Positions 24,463-30,803 of a stretch of DNA of 30,803 nt are shown in pieces. Location: assembly GCA_021784835.1 (NCBI GenBank), contig JAJYHI010000086.1, positions 1 to 30,803 of the forward strand. The letters run 5' to 3'. The stretch comes from a bacterium. GTDB taxonomy: Bacteria > SZUA-79 > Acidulodesulfobacterales > Acidulodesulfobacteraceae. Numbering within the stretch: position 1 is the stretch's first letter; each line of letters begins with the position of its first letter. The translations under genes and the position numbers were made by a program. The notes beneath the pieces were generated by a model. It made no database searches. It had not been told where the DNA came from and saw only the letters and a program-made list of their open reading frames with translations.

Positions 24463-26541
24463 ATGAATCTCGGCAGCGCAGAATATAATAAGCTTTATTT
24501 GCCGGAAGAAAAAAAATATTCCGAAAATAAAGCGGAAAATATAAATCCTAAAAACGACAATAACGCTCTTGCCTTTGTAGTAAACGCCGTAACCGAAAAC
24601 TCTGCGGTGCTTGACGTCGGATGCGCCTACGGCTATATCGGAGAATGGCTTAAAAAAAATAAAAACTGTTCTATGTACGGTCTGGACGTAGATTCCGAAG
24701 CGCTTAACTATGTTAAAAAAAGCGGTTATTATAAAGATTTATTTAATATAGACCTAGATTATCCAAGTTTTTCCGCTCAGGCTAAAAAAGATACCGAAAG
24801 ATTTAACTCTTTAAGCGCGGACACATTCGATTTTATAATCTGCGCCGACGTCCTCGAACATTTGAAAGACCCTACGGGCGCGCTTGAAATACTGGCGTCT
24901 AAATTAAAATTCAGCGGTCAGTTCGTAATAAGCGTTCCTAATATCGCTCATCTCGATATAATATTAAACCTGCTGGACGGTAAATTTAATTATTCGGATT
25001 TCGGTCTTTTAGACAACACTCATTTAAGGTTTTTTACGAAGCGTTCTTTTATAGAATGGATAAATTTAGCAAACGAAAAATTTAAGAAAAACGGTTTCAA
25101 ATTCGATATAGAACTTTTTGGAAAAACCCGCTATTCTTCGGAGTTTTTAGAAGATATAAAAATTAAACATCCAAATATATTTGAATTTTTCATAGAAAAA
25201 AACGATGACCTTTTAATACTCCAAAACATTATAATTCTTACCAAAGTTAATCCTAATGCAAATTTATTGGGAATGTCCAAACTGCTTAAAAATTTTGTAG
25301 GATATGAAAATAATTCTGAAAGCGGCATTTTAAAAAAAATATCCGACGAACTGTCGGATTATAAATACGTCAAATCCGAACTGGAAAGCACTCGTATTTA
25401 CCTAAATGAAATTAGAGAAAAAAATTTAGTTCTCCGCAAGTCTTTGAACGCCGCCAATGATGAAAAAAACGAATACCTGTTAAGGCTTCAAGAAATATCG
25501 AAGAGCGATTTTTGGAAAGCGGCAAATTTTTATTATAAACTAAGGGATAAAACTTTTTTAAAATACGCTTTTAGATTTTTAAAAAAAGTAAAACATAACG
25601 TGCGGTATTTTAAAAACCCCGTTAAATTTACGAAATCTATCTTTACAAAAAACGAAAATACCGTTAAAAACGATATAAACGCCGCATTTTTAAAGAAAAT
25701 AGAAAAATCGAACCGCCGCGACGGTAATAATACTAACGGAAAAATTTATAAGAACAGGGGTTCATGGTACTCCGGCGATAATCCGTCCGTCAGCATTATA
25801 ATTTTAAATTACAACAAATCAAAAATTACCGTACAGTGCATAAAAGAAATCTGGAAACATACCGAAGGCGTTAAATATGAAATTATAGTAGTGGACAACG
25901 GCAGCGAACGGGGAGACAAAAAATATTTAAAACAGCTGGAAGAAAGCGAACCTCTTTATTTTACTCTGCTCGAACTGTCCCGCAACCGCTTTTTCGGCGA
26001 AGGAAACAACATAGGCTCTGAAAAAGCCAAAGGAGTTCACCTGCTTTTCTTAAACAACGACGCATTCGTAACTTCCGGCTGGCTGACGCCTTTAGTTTCC
26101 GCTTTATCGGACGAAAATACGGCGGCGGCGGGACCTATGTTTTTATACCCGGACGGTAAACTTCAGGAAGCGGGAGCTTTTATTAAAGAAGACGGAAGCG
26201 CTTTGCAAAGGGGCAAATTCGACGACCCTAAAAAACGGGAATATAATGAAACGCTTGAAGTAGATTACTGCTCTGCCGCCTGTTTGATAGTAAAACGGGC
26301 TTTATTCGAAGAAGTTTTAGGATTCGACCTTTGCTGGGAACCGGCTTATTACGAAGACGTAGATTTATGTTTCAAATTTAAACTTGCCGGAAAAAAAACT
26401 TTGTATATACCCTCTTCAAAAGTCGTGCATTTAGAAAACTTAACATCGTCGGACGACAAATTTCCCCTTAAATTAAACAATATAGTCGAAATAAATAAAG
26501 AAAAATTCATCAGAAAATATAAAAATATATTAATAAAATAA
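24463..26541 (+). CDS. methyltransferase - coiled coil - GT2 glycosyltransferase fusion
   Basis: A 692-residue bifunctional protein. Residues about 35-265 are a class I SAM-dependent methyltransferase (Methyltransf_23-like): VLDVGCAYGYIGEW (motif I, 49-62), GLDVDSEAL (73-81), FDFIICADVLEHLKDP (122-137), then VISVPNIAHLDI. A charged helical segment (about 285-350) looks like a coiled coil. Residues about 440-692 are a GT2 domain: VSIIILNYN (443-451), VVDNGSE (476-482), LFLNND (528-533), GPMFLYPDGKLQEAG and PAYYEDVDLCF (627-637, E631-D632). Such fusions commonly build and cap or modify O-antigen-type chains. Likely cotranscribed with the GT4 gene 19 bases downstream. It is in the divergent orientation to fusion enzyme B. 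Confidence 0.9.
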   Translation: MNLGSAEYNKLYLPEEKKYSENKAENINPKNDNNALAFVVNAVTENSAVLDVGCAYGYIGEWLKKNKNCSMYGLDVDSEALNYVKKSGYYKDLFNIDLDYPSFSAQAKKDTERFNSLSADTFDFIICADVLEHLKDPTGALEILASKLKFSGQFVISVPNIAHLDIILNLLDGKFNYSDFGLLDNTHLRFFTKRSFIEWINLANEKFKKNGFKFDIELFGKTRYSSEFLEDIKIKHPNIFEFFIEKNDDLLILQNIIILTKVNPNANLLGMSKLLKNFVGYENNSESGILKKISDELSDYKYVKSELESTRIYLNEIREKNLVLRKSLNAANDEKNEYLLRLQEISKSDFWKAANFYYKLRDKTFLKYAFRFLKKVKHNVRYFKNPVKFTKSIFTKNENTVKNDINAAFLKKIEKSNRRDGNNTNGKIYKNRGSWYSGDNPSVSIIILNYNKSKITVQCIKEIWKHTEGVKYEIIVVDNGSERGDKKYLKQLEESEPLYFTLLELSRNRFFGEGNNIGSEKAKGVHLLFLNNDAFVTSGWLTPLVSALSDENTAAAGPMFLYPDGKLQEAGAFIKEDGSALQRGKFDDPKKREYNETLEVDYCSAACLIVKRALFEEVLGFDLCWEPAYYEDVDLCFKFKLAGKKTLYIPSSKVVHLENLTSSDDKFPLKLNNIVEINKEKFIRKYKNILIK

Positions 26542-26560
26542 TAAGCAATAAATTACTATA

Positions 26561-27691
26561 ATGAAAAAGATATGCGTTTACACTACTTACGATCTGGTTC
26601 CCGGCGGAGGAGAAAGATATCTTCTTACGGTAGCCGAATATTTTTTAACTCAAAAATACGATGTTTTCTTAGCGCTCGACGAAATATACAGCCGCCTTCG
26701 CTTAAAGCAGATGGAAAGAGAACTTGGACTTTCTTTAGAGGGATTAAACATAACGACATACAATAATGAGACCAAAGCGGATTTTGACATATTTATAGCA
26801 ATGGGAAACAGCATCGTGCCGCCTGTTTTACCGCTCGGAAAGTTTAATATCTACATATGCCAGTTTCCTTTTCCGCAGGAAGAAAGCTGGATTGAAGAAA
26901 ATGCCCCTAATCTAGGCAAGTATGATAAAGTTATAGTTTATTCAAATTTTGTATTAAACAATTATAAAAAATTATCTAAAAAATACGGACTGCCGGATAT
27001 TCCGGTTGAAGTGGTCTATCCGCCATGCGGCAATAAAAATTCTAATATTGCCTATCAAAACGATAAATTAAATAAAAAAATTAACGATAAAGTTATTATA
27101 CTTACCGTGGGCCGTTTTTTTACCGAAGGACACTGTAAAAGACAGGATTTTTTAATAGAATCGTTCATAGAAATGACTGATAAGTATTCTTTGGAAGACG
27201 TCGAGCTTCACATAGCCGGCTCTATTCATCCGACAAAAGACGGCAGGGACTTTTTCGCCTATTTGCAGAAAATGGCGGGCGGAAGAAAAAATATCTTCCT
27301 TTACGGCAACATAGAAGCTCCGGCACTGCAGGAATTATACGAAAGAGCCGACATTTACTGGCATGCCGCAGGAATAAACGTAAATCCGGCAGAACATCCT
27401 GAAATGCTTGAACATTTTGGAATTACGATAGTAGAAGCCATGTCTTCAGGCTGTATTCCGGTAGTAATAAACAAAGGCGGCCCTGCTGAAATCGTAAGAG
27501 ATGGAATAGACGGATACTGCTTTGATTCAAAAGACGAATTAATCGAACATACCGTAAAGCTGATAAATCTTTTAAAAGATAAAAGCGGAAATGAAACTAT
27601 ACACCTTATAAATCAAGCCATAGAACGAAGCCTTGAATTCACTAAAGATAAATTTTACGAAAGATTATCTAAAATTATCCCGATAAGTTAA
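26561..27691 (+). CDS. GT4 family glycosyltransferase
   Basis: A 376-residue GT-B enzyme. Its N-terminal half begins KICVYTTYDLVPGGGERYLL, with the GGGE loop typical of GT4. Donor-half motifs are ILTVGRFFTEGHCKRQDFLIE, HIAGS and the EX7E signature EHFGITIVE. It is followed by the usual INKGGPAEIVRDGIDGYCF, which binds the nucleotide-sugar. The HFG form of the EX7E motif, preceded by AGINVNPAEHPEMLE, resembles mannosyl-/glucosyltransferases of the WsaF/ALG11-like type. It lies 19 bases after the methyltransferase-GT2 gene with no Shine-Dalgarno sequence, so translational coupling or reinitiation is likely. Sugar specificity is not readable. Confidence 0.9.
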   Translation: MKKICVYTTYDLVPGGGERYLLTVAEYFLTQKYDVFLALDEIYSRLRLKQMERELGLSLEGLNITTYNNETKADFDIFIAMGNSIVPPVLPLGKFNIYICQFPFPQEESWIEENAPNLGKYDKVIVYSNFVLNNYKKLSKKYGLPDIPVEVVYPPCGNKNSNIAYQNDKLNKKINDKVIILTVGRFFTEGHCKRQDFLIESFIEMTDKYSLEDVELHIAGSIHPTKDGRDFFAYLQKMAGGRKNIFLYGNIEAPALQELYERADIYWHAAGINVNPAEHPEMLEHFGITIVEAMSSGCIPVVINKGGPAEIVRDGIDGYCFDSKDELIEHTVKLINLLKDKSGNETIHLINQAIERSLEFTKDKFYERLSKIIPIS

Positions 27692-27715
27692 ATACTATGT
27701 TAAACACAGATATAA

Positions 27716-28432
27716 TTAAATCAGTAAATTTCTAAAAATTTTATCTATATCTCCTTCCAGGAAACTTTTAAATTTAGCCTTTAAGGTATCCGGTTTTACT
27801 AATTCCGGATTTTTTAGCGCAGATACAGCGGGTTTATTGTTTATATCCAATTTAATAACATATCCGGTTAAAGATTTTTCGGCTGTTTCCGGTGCGTTTT
27901 TTATATAAGTCCCTATATCGATGCCCATATATAAATTTTCTTTCGTTTTAAATACTGTTTTAAACATAACAGACGCGGCATCGTCGCCATCCTGCCGCTC
28001 CAGATTTAAAAATGTGCTTAAGAAGTATGAATTTATTTCCTCCGGTTTTTTATTTGAGGAAACGGCTATTGAAGCTATTATGCCGGTATCTTTTATATTA
28101 TTTTCTCCCTGAAAATTAATCGTATCCTGAAACATGGAGTCTATGGCGGCTGAAACGGTTTCTATCTGTTTGCTCAATTCTGCGGACTGGTCTAAAATTA
28201 AAGCCAGCTGGGCCGCATTTTGAGATATTGCAATTCCTTTAAATTCGTCTTTAATATATATGCGGGGCAAAGACGGATTTTGAGCATCCGCAACATTTGA
28301 ATTGGTCGAAGGTTTGTCGATTATGTTTTTATATGATTCCTCGGCTTTAGACTGCTTAAGTCTTACAAAATTATCCTGATTAAAAGATATTATTATAGCC
28401 GCGTCCAGTAAGTGGATTTTGTTAGATTTCAT
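27716..28432 (-). CDS. hypothetical protein, unrecognised family
   Basis: A 238-residue protein that I do not recognise. It has no signal peptide, no transmembrane segment and no Cys. The middle (about 85-115) is a predicted amphipathic helix (NAAQLALILDQSAELSKQIETVSAAIDSMFQD), followed by alternating strand-like stretches (IIASIAVSS, VMFKTVFKTKENLYMGIDIGTYI, TGYVIKLDIN). Codon use resembles that of its neighbours and the reading frame is clean, so it is probably real. A minus-strand TATAAT (28466-28471) and a GAGGGGGG stretch about 15 bases before the ATG support the start, though that spacing is long. It lies downstream of the big surface-protein gene in the same orientation, but a strong terminator separates the two. 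It is convergent with the GT4 gene, with a 24-base gap between stops. Confidence 0.7.
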   Translation of the reverse strand: MKSNKIHLLDAAIIISFNQDNFVRLKQSKAEESYKNIIDKPSTNSNVADAQNPSLPRIYIKDEFKGIAISQNAAQLALILDQSAELSKQIETVSAAIDSMFQDTINFQGENNIKDTGIIASIAVSSNKKPEEINSYFLSTFLNLERQDGDDAASVMFKTVFKTKENLYMGIDIGTYIKNAPETAEKSLTGYVIKLDINNKPAVSALKNPELVKPDTLKAKFKSFLEGDIDKIFRNLLI

Positions 28433-28573
28433 AATTATATTTTAATTCCCCCCTCTTTTTTTAATATTATACAAAAAGAATATAAAAAAATAAAGTAATT
28501 TTAATTTGTTCAGCGATTATACTCCCCTTATACAAAAGCAGGGTCTCGCTGCAATAGCTTGATATAATGAACT

Positions 28574-28615
28574 CATAATTAAAAGCCGCCCGATTAGGGG
28601 CGGCTTTTAATTATG
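28574..28615 (-). terminator. strong intrinsic terminator after the surface-protein gene
   Basis: A perfect 18-bp inverted repeat (574-591 against 598-615 of the 28-kb block) with a 6-base loop. It has a GC-rich core (AAGCCGCCC / GGGCGGCTT) flanked by A/T runs on both sides, so it could act bidirectionally. It lies about 40 bases past the stop of the surface-protein gene at 28654. The rest of the gap 28433-28653 has no gene. Confidence 0.85.
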
Positions 28616-28653
28616 CAATTAATTTTCTGTATCAGCTTAAACGGCGGTTGCGA

Positions 28654-30803
28654 TTATAAATGGCTGACCGTTGCGCCGGATAAGGTAGAAGTAGCCGGAA
28701 TAGCTACCGTTCCCGTCAGCTGAACGACCTGGTCGTTATATGTCCCGCCGTTATTATAGTCATTAACTATATATGTGTTTCCGCCGTAATTGAACCATGC
28801 GGCAGTGATGTCAGTAGAAGCAGTATCGACACCTTGAAGAGCGTGTATAACCGTGCTTATAGCGTCTGCGGCGTTGGTTATGTGCGAGGTAATCAGGCTA
28901 TTGTCATTGACTACGGTTGGGGACTTGTCTATCGTTCCTGCTGGACTATAAAAAGTTATCGAGTCAGCGGCGGTGATAGCCGTGCCGTTGGTTATATTAA
29001 TATAATCATTCATGGAATAAATGCCGGATGCAGACTGGGGTCCGGTGCTGGCAATAGCATTATCATAAATTGCAGCAGTGCCGGAGCCGAGGGTCAGGGT
29101 CTGGCTCTGAGCAGTTCCAGCACCAAACGTAACCGTATCGGAACCGGAACCCAATGTAACCGTGTTGCTGCCGGTGCCGAAACTTGCCGAGGTAGTGCCT
29201 GAACCGAAAGTAACCGTGTAATTGCCGTTACCGAAACTTGCCGAGGAGCTCGCGCCTGAACCGAAAGTTATATGGTCGGGTGTGTTGTTATGGTCATATA
29301 AGTACAAGTCCCCGCTTAATCCGCTTGCGTTAAACGTAACGCCAAGAGGAGTTGCCGGCTGTGTCGAAGTGGGGTCGATTAAGTTGTTTATATACAAAGT
29401 TCCGGCGCCTGTCGCGGTAACGGTGCCTCCATCTGACACGTTAAGAATACTGAACCCGTTGTAAGTACCATGAAAAGTGCCGTTTCCGCCGTTTGAAGTA
29501 ATATCAACGGTTGACTGGTAGCCGAGTCCTCCGGGCGTTCCAAGATTGTCTATCAAGTTCCCTTCGGAGCTGTTGGCATTCATAGTTATACTTACATCTG
29601 TGCTGTTGGTGTTAAGAGTGCCAAGGGTATTATAATGACTACTCCCTGCGTCCATAACCAGGTGCGTCGTATTAACGCCAGGCGCATCGGCAATGGTCAA
29701 AGTAGAACGCGCCATAGAGGTGCCGTTGGCGTTTACGGTAAAAACATCATTGGCGGCGGCGTTGGTAAATGAATAGTCGCCGTTTGCAGAATGCGACCCA
29801 AATGCGCTTGTGCCGAAATTAATGTTGTCAAACGCCGGATTAATTTGCGATAAGTTTATGATATTTGAATCGGCTGCGGAAAAAGCAAGAGTATTAAAGT
29901 TAGTCGCATCGTAGGTATAGGTGTTGAGGTCTGTCTGGGTTGCGTTACTATAATTAATATCTAAGGTATTCGTTCCCGCCGAATTGCCGTCAAACGAGTA
30001 TGTTACGCCTGTATTCGGAGCCGTGGTCAACTGAATAGTGTCGGTCCCCGTGCCTCCCGTAAAAGTGAAATGACCGCTGGAGTTTGACATAGAAGACGGC
30101 ATAATATAAGTCAGAGCTGCGGCGTCATTGCTTGCGTTCACGGAATCGATATTGCCGCCCCACGCGCCGCTATATGCCGCTATGATAACGCTGTCGGTTG
30201 CTTTTGTATCTGTGATATTAAGCGCGGACAGGGTCGGCGTGGAAGCATAGTCGTATAAATATACAGGTAGATTGTTATCTCCCTGAAAGGTCAGGTTAAG
30301 CGTTGACATAGACCTGTCGCCCGTGGTGCCTGTAACGGAGTAATTAACTAAAAGCTCAATATACTGCGACGATGACGATATGGGCACATTGACAAGGTCG
30401 AGGTTTGCGCTTGTTCCTGTTGAATTAATATAAGCATAAGATGAATATGCTATTGGATTTTCAAGCGTAAGAGTCTGGCTCGGCGAAACGATATACTGGC
30501 CTCCATAGATATAGTTGATGCCTTGCTGATTTATCGTAAGGCTGTCAACGCCGGCTATGCCGCTGACATTTATCGTATCGTAGTAATAATCATTATTAAC
30601 CACTATCGACGAAACTCCGCTCATGGATGCCGGAGGAATGGCGGAACCGATGGAATTATCATTGGCATTGATAGTCAGCGTTGCTCCGCCAGCTCCTGCC
30701 TGAAGGGTGTCCGCTGCAAGGTCGGTAACCGTTAAAACAGGCGTCGAACTGCTAATGTTCGCAACGAAGTCTATGATGCCATTGCTTGAAGGCTCAATGT
30801 AAC
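28654..30803 (-). CDS. large beta-repeat surface protein with RTX-like stretch and type I secretion-like C-terminus (5' end outside the window)
   Basis: The frame is open from the stop at 28654 to the end of the window: 715 codons, with the true start outside. An internal ATG at 30622-30624 is not the start, because the same composition continues for 59 codons upstream without a stop. The protein is rich in Gly, Ser, Thr, Asn and Ala, has almost no Cys or Lys and shows repeated beta-strand patterns (SSxxxLTVxD, NTLDINYSN). Near its end, Gly-rich nonapeptide-like units (GTGSNTVTL, GSGSDTVTF) resemble RTX calcium-binding rolls. The C-terminus (WFNYGGNTYIVNDYN...DQVVQLTG...GATVSHL) matches the style of type I-secreted S-layer/bluetail proteins. 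Probably a secreted S-layer-like protein or adhesin. No secretion genes are in the window. Confidence 0.8.
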   Translation of the reverse strand, partial: YIEPSSNGIIDFVANISSSTPVLTVTDLAADTLQAGAGGATLTINANDNSIGSAIPPASMSGVSSIVVNNDYYYDTINVSGIAGVDSLTINQQGINYIYGGQYIVSPSQTLTLENPIAYSSYAYINSTGTSANLDLVNVPISSSSQYIELLVNYSVTGTTGDRSMSTLNLTFQGDNNLPVYLYDYASTPTLSALNITDTKATDSVIIAAYSGAWGGNIDSVNASNDAAALTYIMPSSMSNSSGHFTFTGGTGTDTIQLTTAPNTGVTYSFDGNSAGTNTLDINYSNATQTDLNTYTYDATNFNTLAFSAADSNIINLSQINPAFDNINFGTSAFGSHSANGDYSFTNAAANDVFTVNANGTSMARSTLTIADAPGVNTTHLVMDAGSSHYNTLGTLNTNSTDVSITMNANSSEGNLIDNLGTPGGLGYQSTVDITSNGGNGTFHGTYNGFSILNVSDGGTVTATGAGTLYINNLIDPTSTQPATPLGVTFNASGLSGDLYLYDHNNTPDHITFGSGASSSASFGNGNYTVTFGSGTTSASFGTGSNTVTLGSGSDTVTFGAGTAQSQTLTLGSGTAAIYDNAIASTGPQSASGIYSMNDYINITNGTAITAADSITFYSPAGTIDKSPTVVNDNSLITSHITNAADAISTVIHALQGVDTASTDITAAWFNYGGNTYIVNDYNNGGTYNDQVVQLTGTVAIPATSTLSGATVSHL
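29070..29271 (-). repeat. tandem RTX-like repeats within the surface-protein gene
   Basis: About 200 bases encode 8-10-residue Gly-x-Gly units of the type [F/L]GxGxxTVT[F/L]. At DNA level a near-identical block occurs at 29177-29210 and 29231-29267 (54-base start-to-start period, i.e. 18 codons, two nonapeptides). The second copy carries one extra codon. This implies recent internal duplication and a potential for length variation. Confidence 0.7.

Noticed and set aside
26557..26562. TATAAT overlapping the GT4 start codon
   Set aside because: A -10 there would start transcription inside the gene, and the AT-rich context explains it by chance.
29070..29271. CRISPR-like array
   Set aside because: The repeats are coding, unequal in length, contain no spacers and lie in frame within the surface-protein gene.
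30622..30624. ATG as the true start of the surface-protein gene
   Set aside because: The frame continues upstream for 59 codons to the window edge with the same repeat-like composition and no stop, so this Met is internal.

Overview
The window looks like an accessory region of a moderately AT-rich Gram-negative bacterial chromosome. The evidence is a set of GT9 (heptosyltransferase-type) enzymes, an O-antigen-type flippase, GDP-D-rhamnose genes and a large protein with a type I secretion-like tail. A pyruvoyl-dependent arginine decarboxylase and an MJ1255-like glycosyltransferase, both frequent in archaea and in some delta-type or deep-branching bacteria, are compatible with a lineage such as the acidophilic Sva0485/Acidulodesulfobacterales group. 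That placement is a guess and not something the sequence proves.

Positions 1-6674 are housekeeping-like. They hold a tRNA-Lys, a Bax-inhibitor-1 membrane protein, a three-gene minus-strand unit (flippase-like LPG_synthase_TM protein, MJ1255-like glycosyltransferase, GT2), and a polyamine unit (HIT protein, SpeE, SpeB, pyruvoyl arginine decarboxylase). The polyamine unit would convert arginine to agmatine, putrescine and spermidine. A lone DUF4143-type AAA ATPase follows at 6876-8159.

Positions 8315-27691 form a surface-glycan locus: GT4, three consecutive GT9 enzymes, GT2, a Wzx-like flippase, gmd and rmd for GDP-D-rhamnose, a methyltransferase-GT2 fusion and another GT4. Inside this locus, at 18380-20734 and 21836-24352, lie two paralogous giant enzymes of unusual architecture. 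Each has an alkaline-phosphatase/sulfatase-fold domain with a Thr where formylglycine sulfatases have Cys or Ser. A DUF4214-like helical module appears to be inserted into the end of that fold. A C-terminal CysD/PAPS-reductase-type PP-loop domain carries a CC...CxxC cysteine set and a CysD-like GYF tail, but no ECGLH catalytic tail. Between them sits a type IV pilin-like protein on the opposite strand. This pair is the best candidate in the window for an undescribed system. One hypothesis is activation of sulfate (or another oxyanion) by the PP-loop domain and transfer or hydrolysis on a surface glycan by the AlkP-fold domain.

Positions 27716-30803 carry an unrecognised 238-residue protein, a strong hairpin terminator, and the C-terminal 715 codons of a large Gly/Ser/Thr/Asn-rich beta-repeat surface protein whose start lies beyond the window. 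No CRISPR array, rRNA, insertion sequence, prophage gene or origin was seen. No intergenic stretch exceeds 300 bases.
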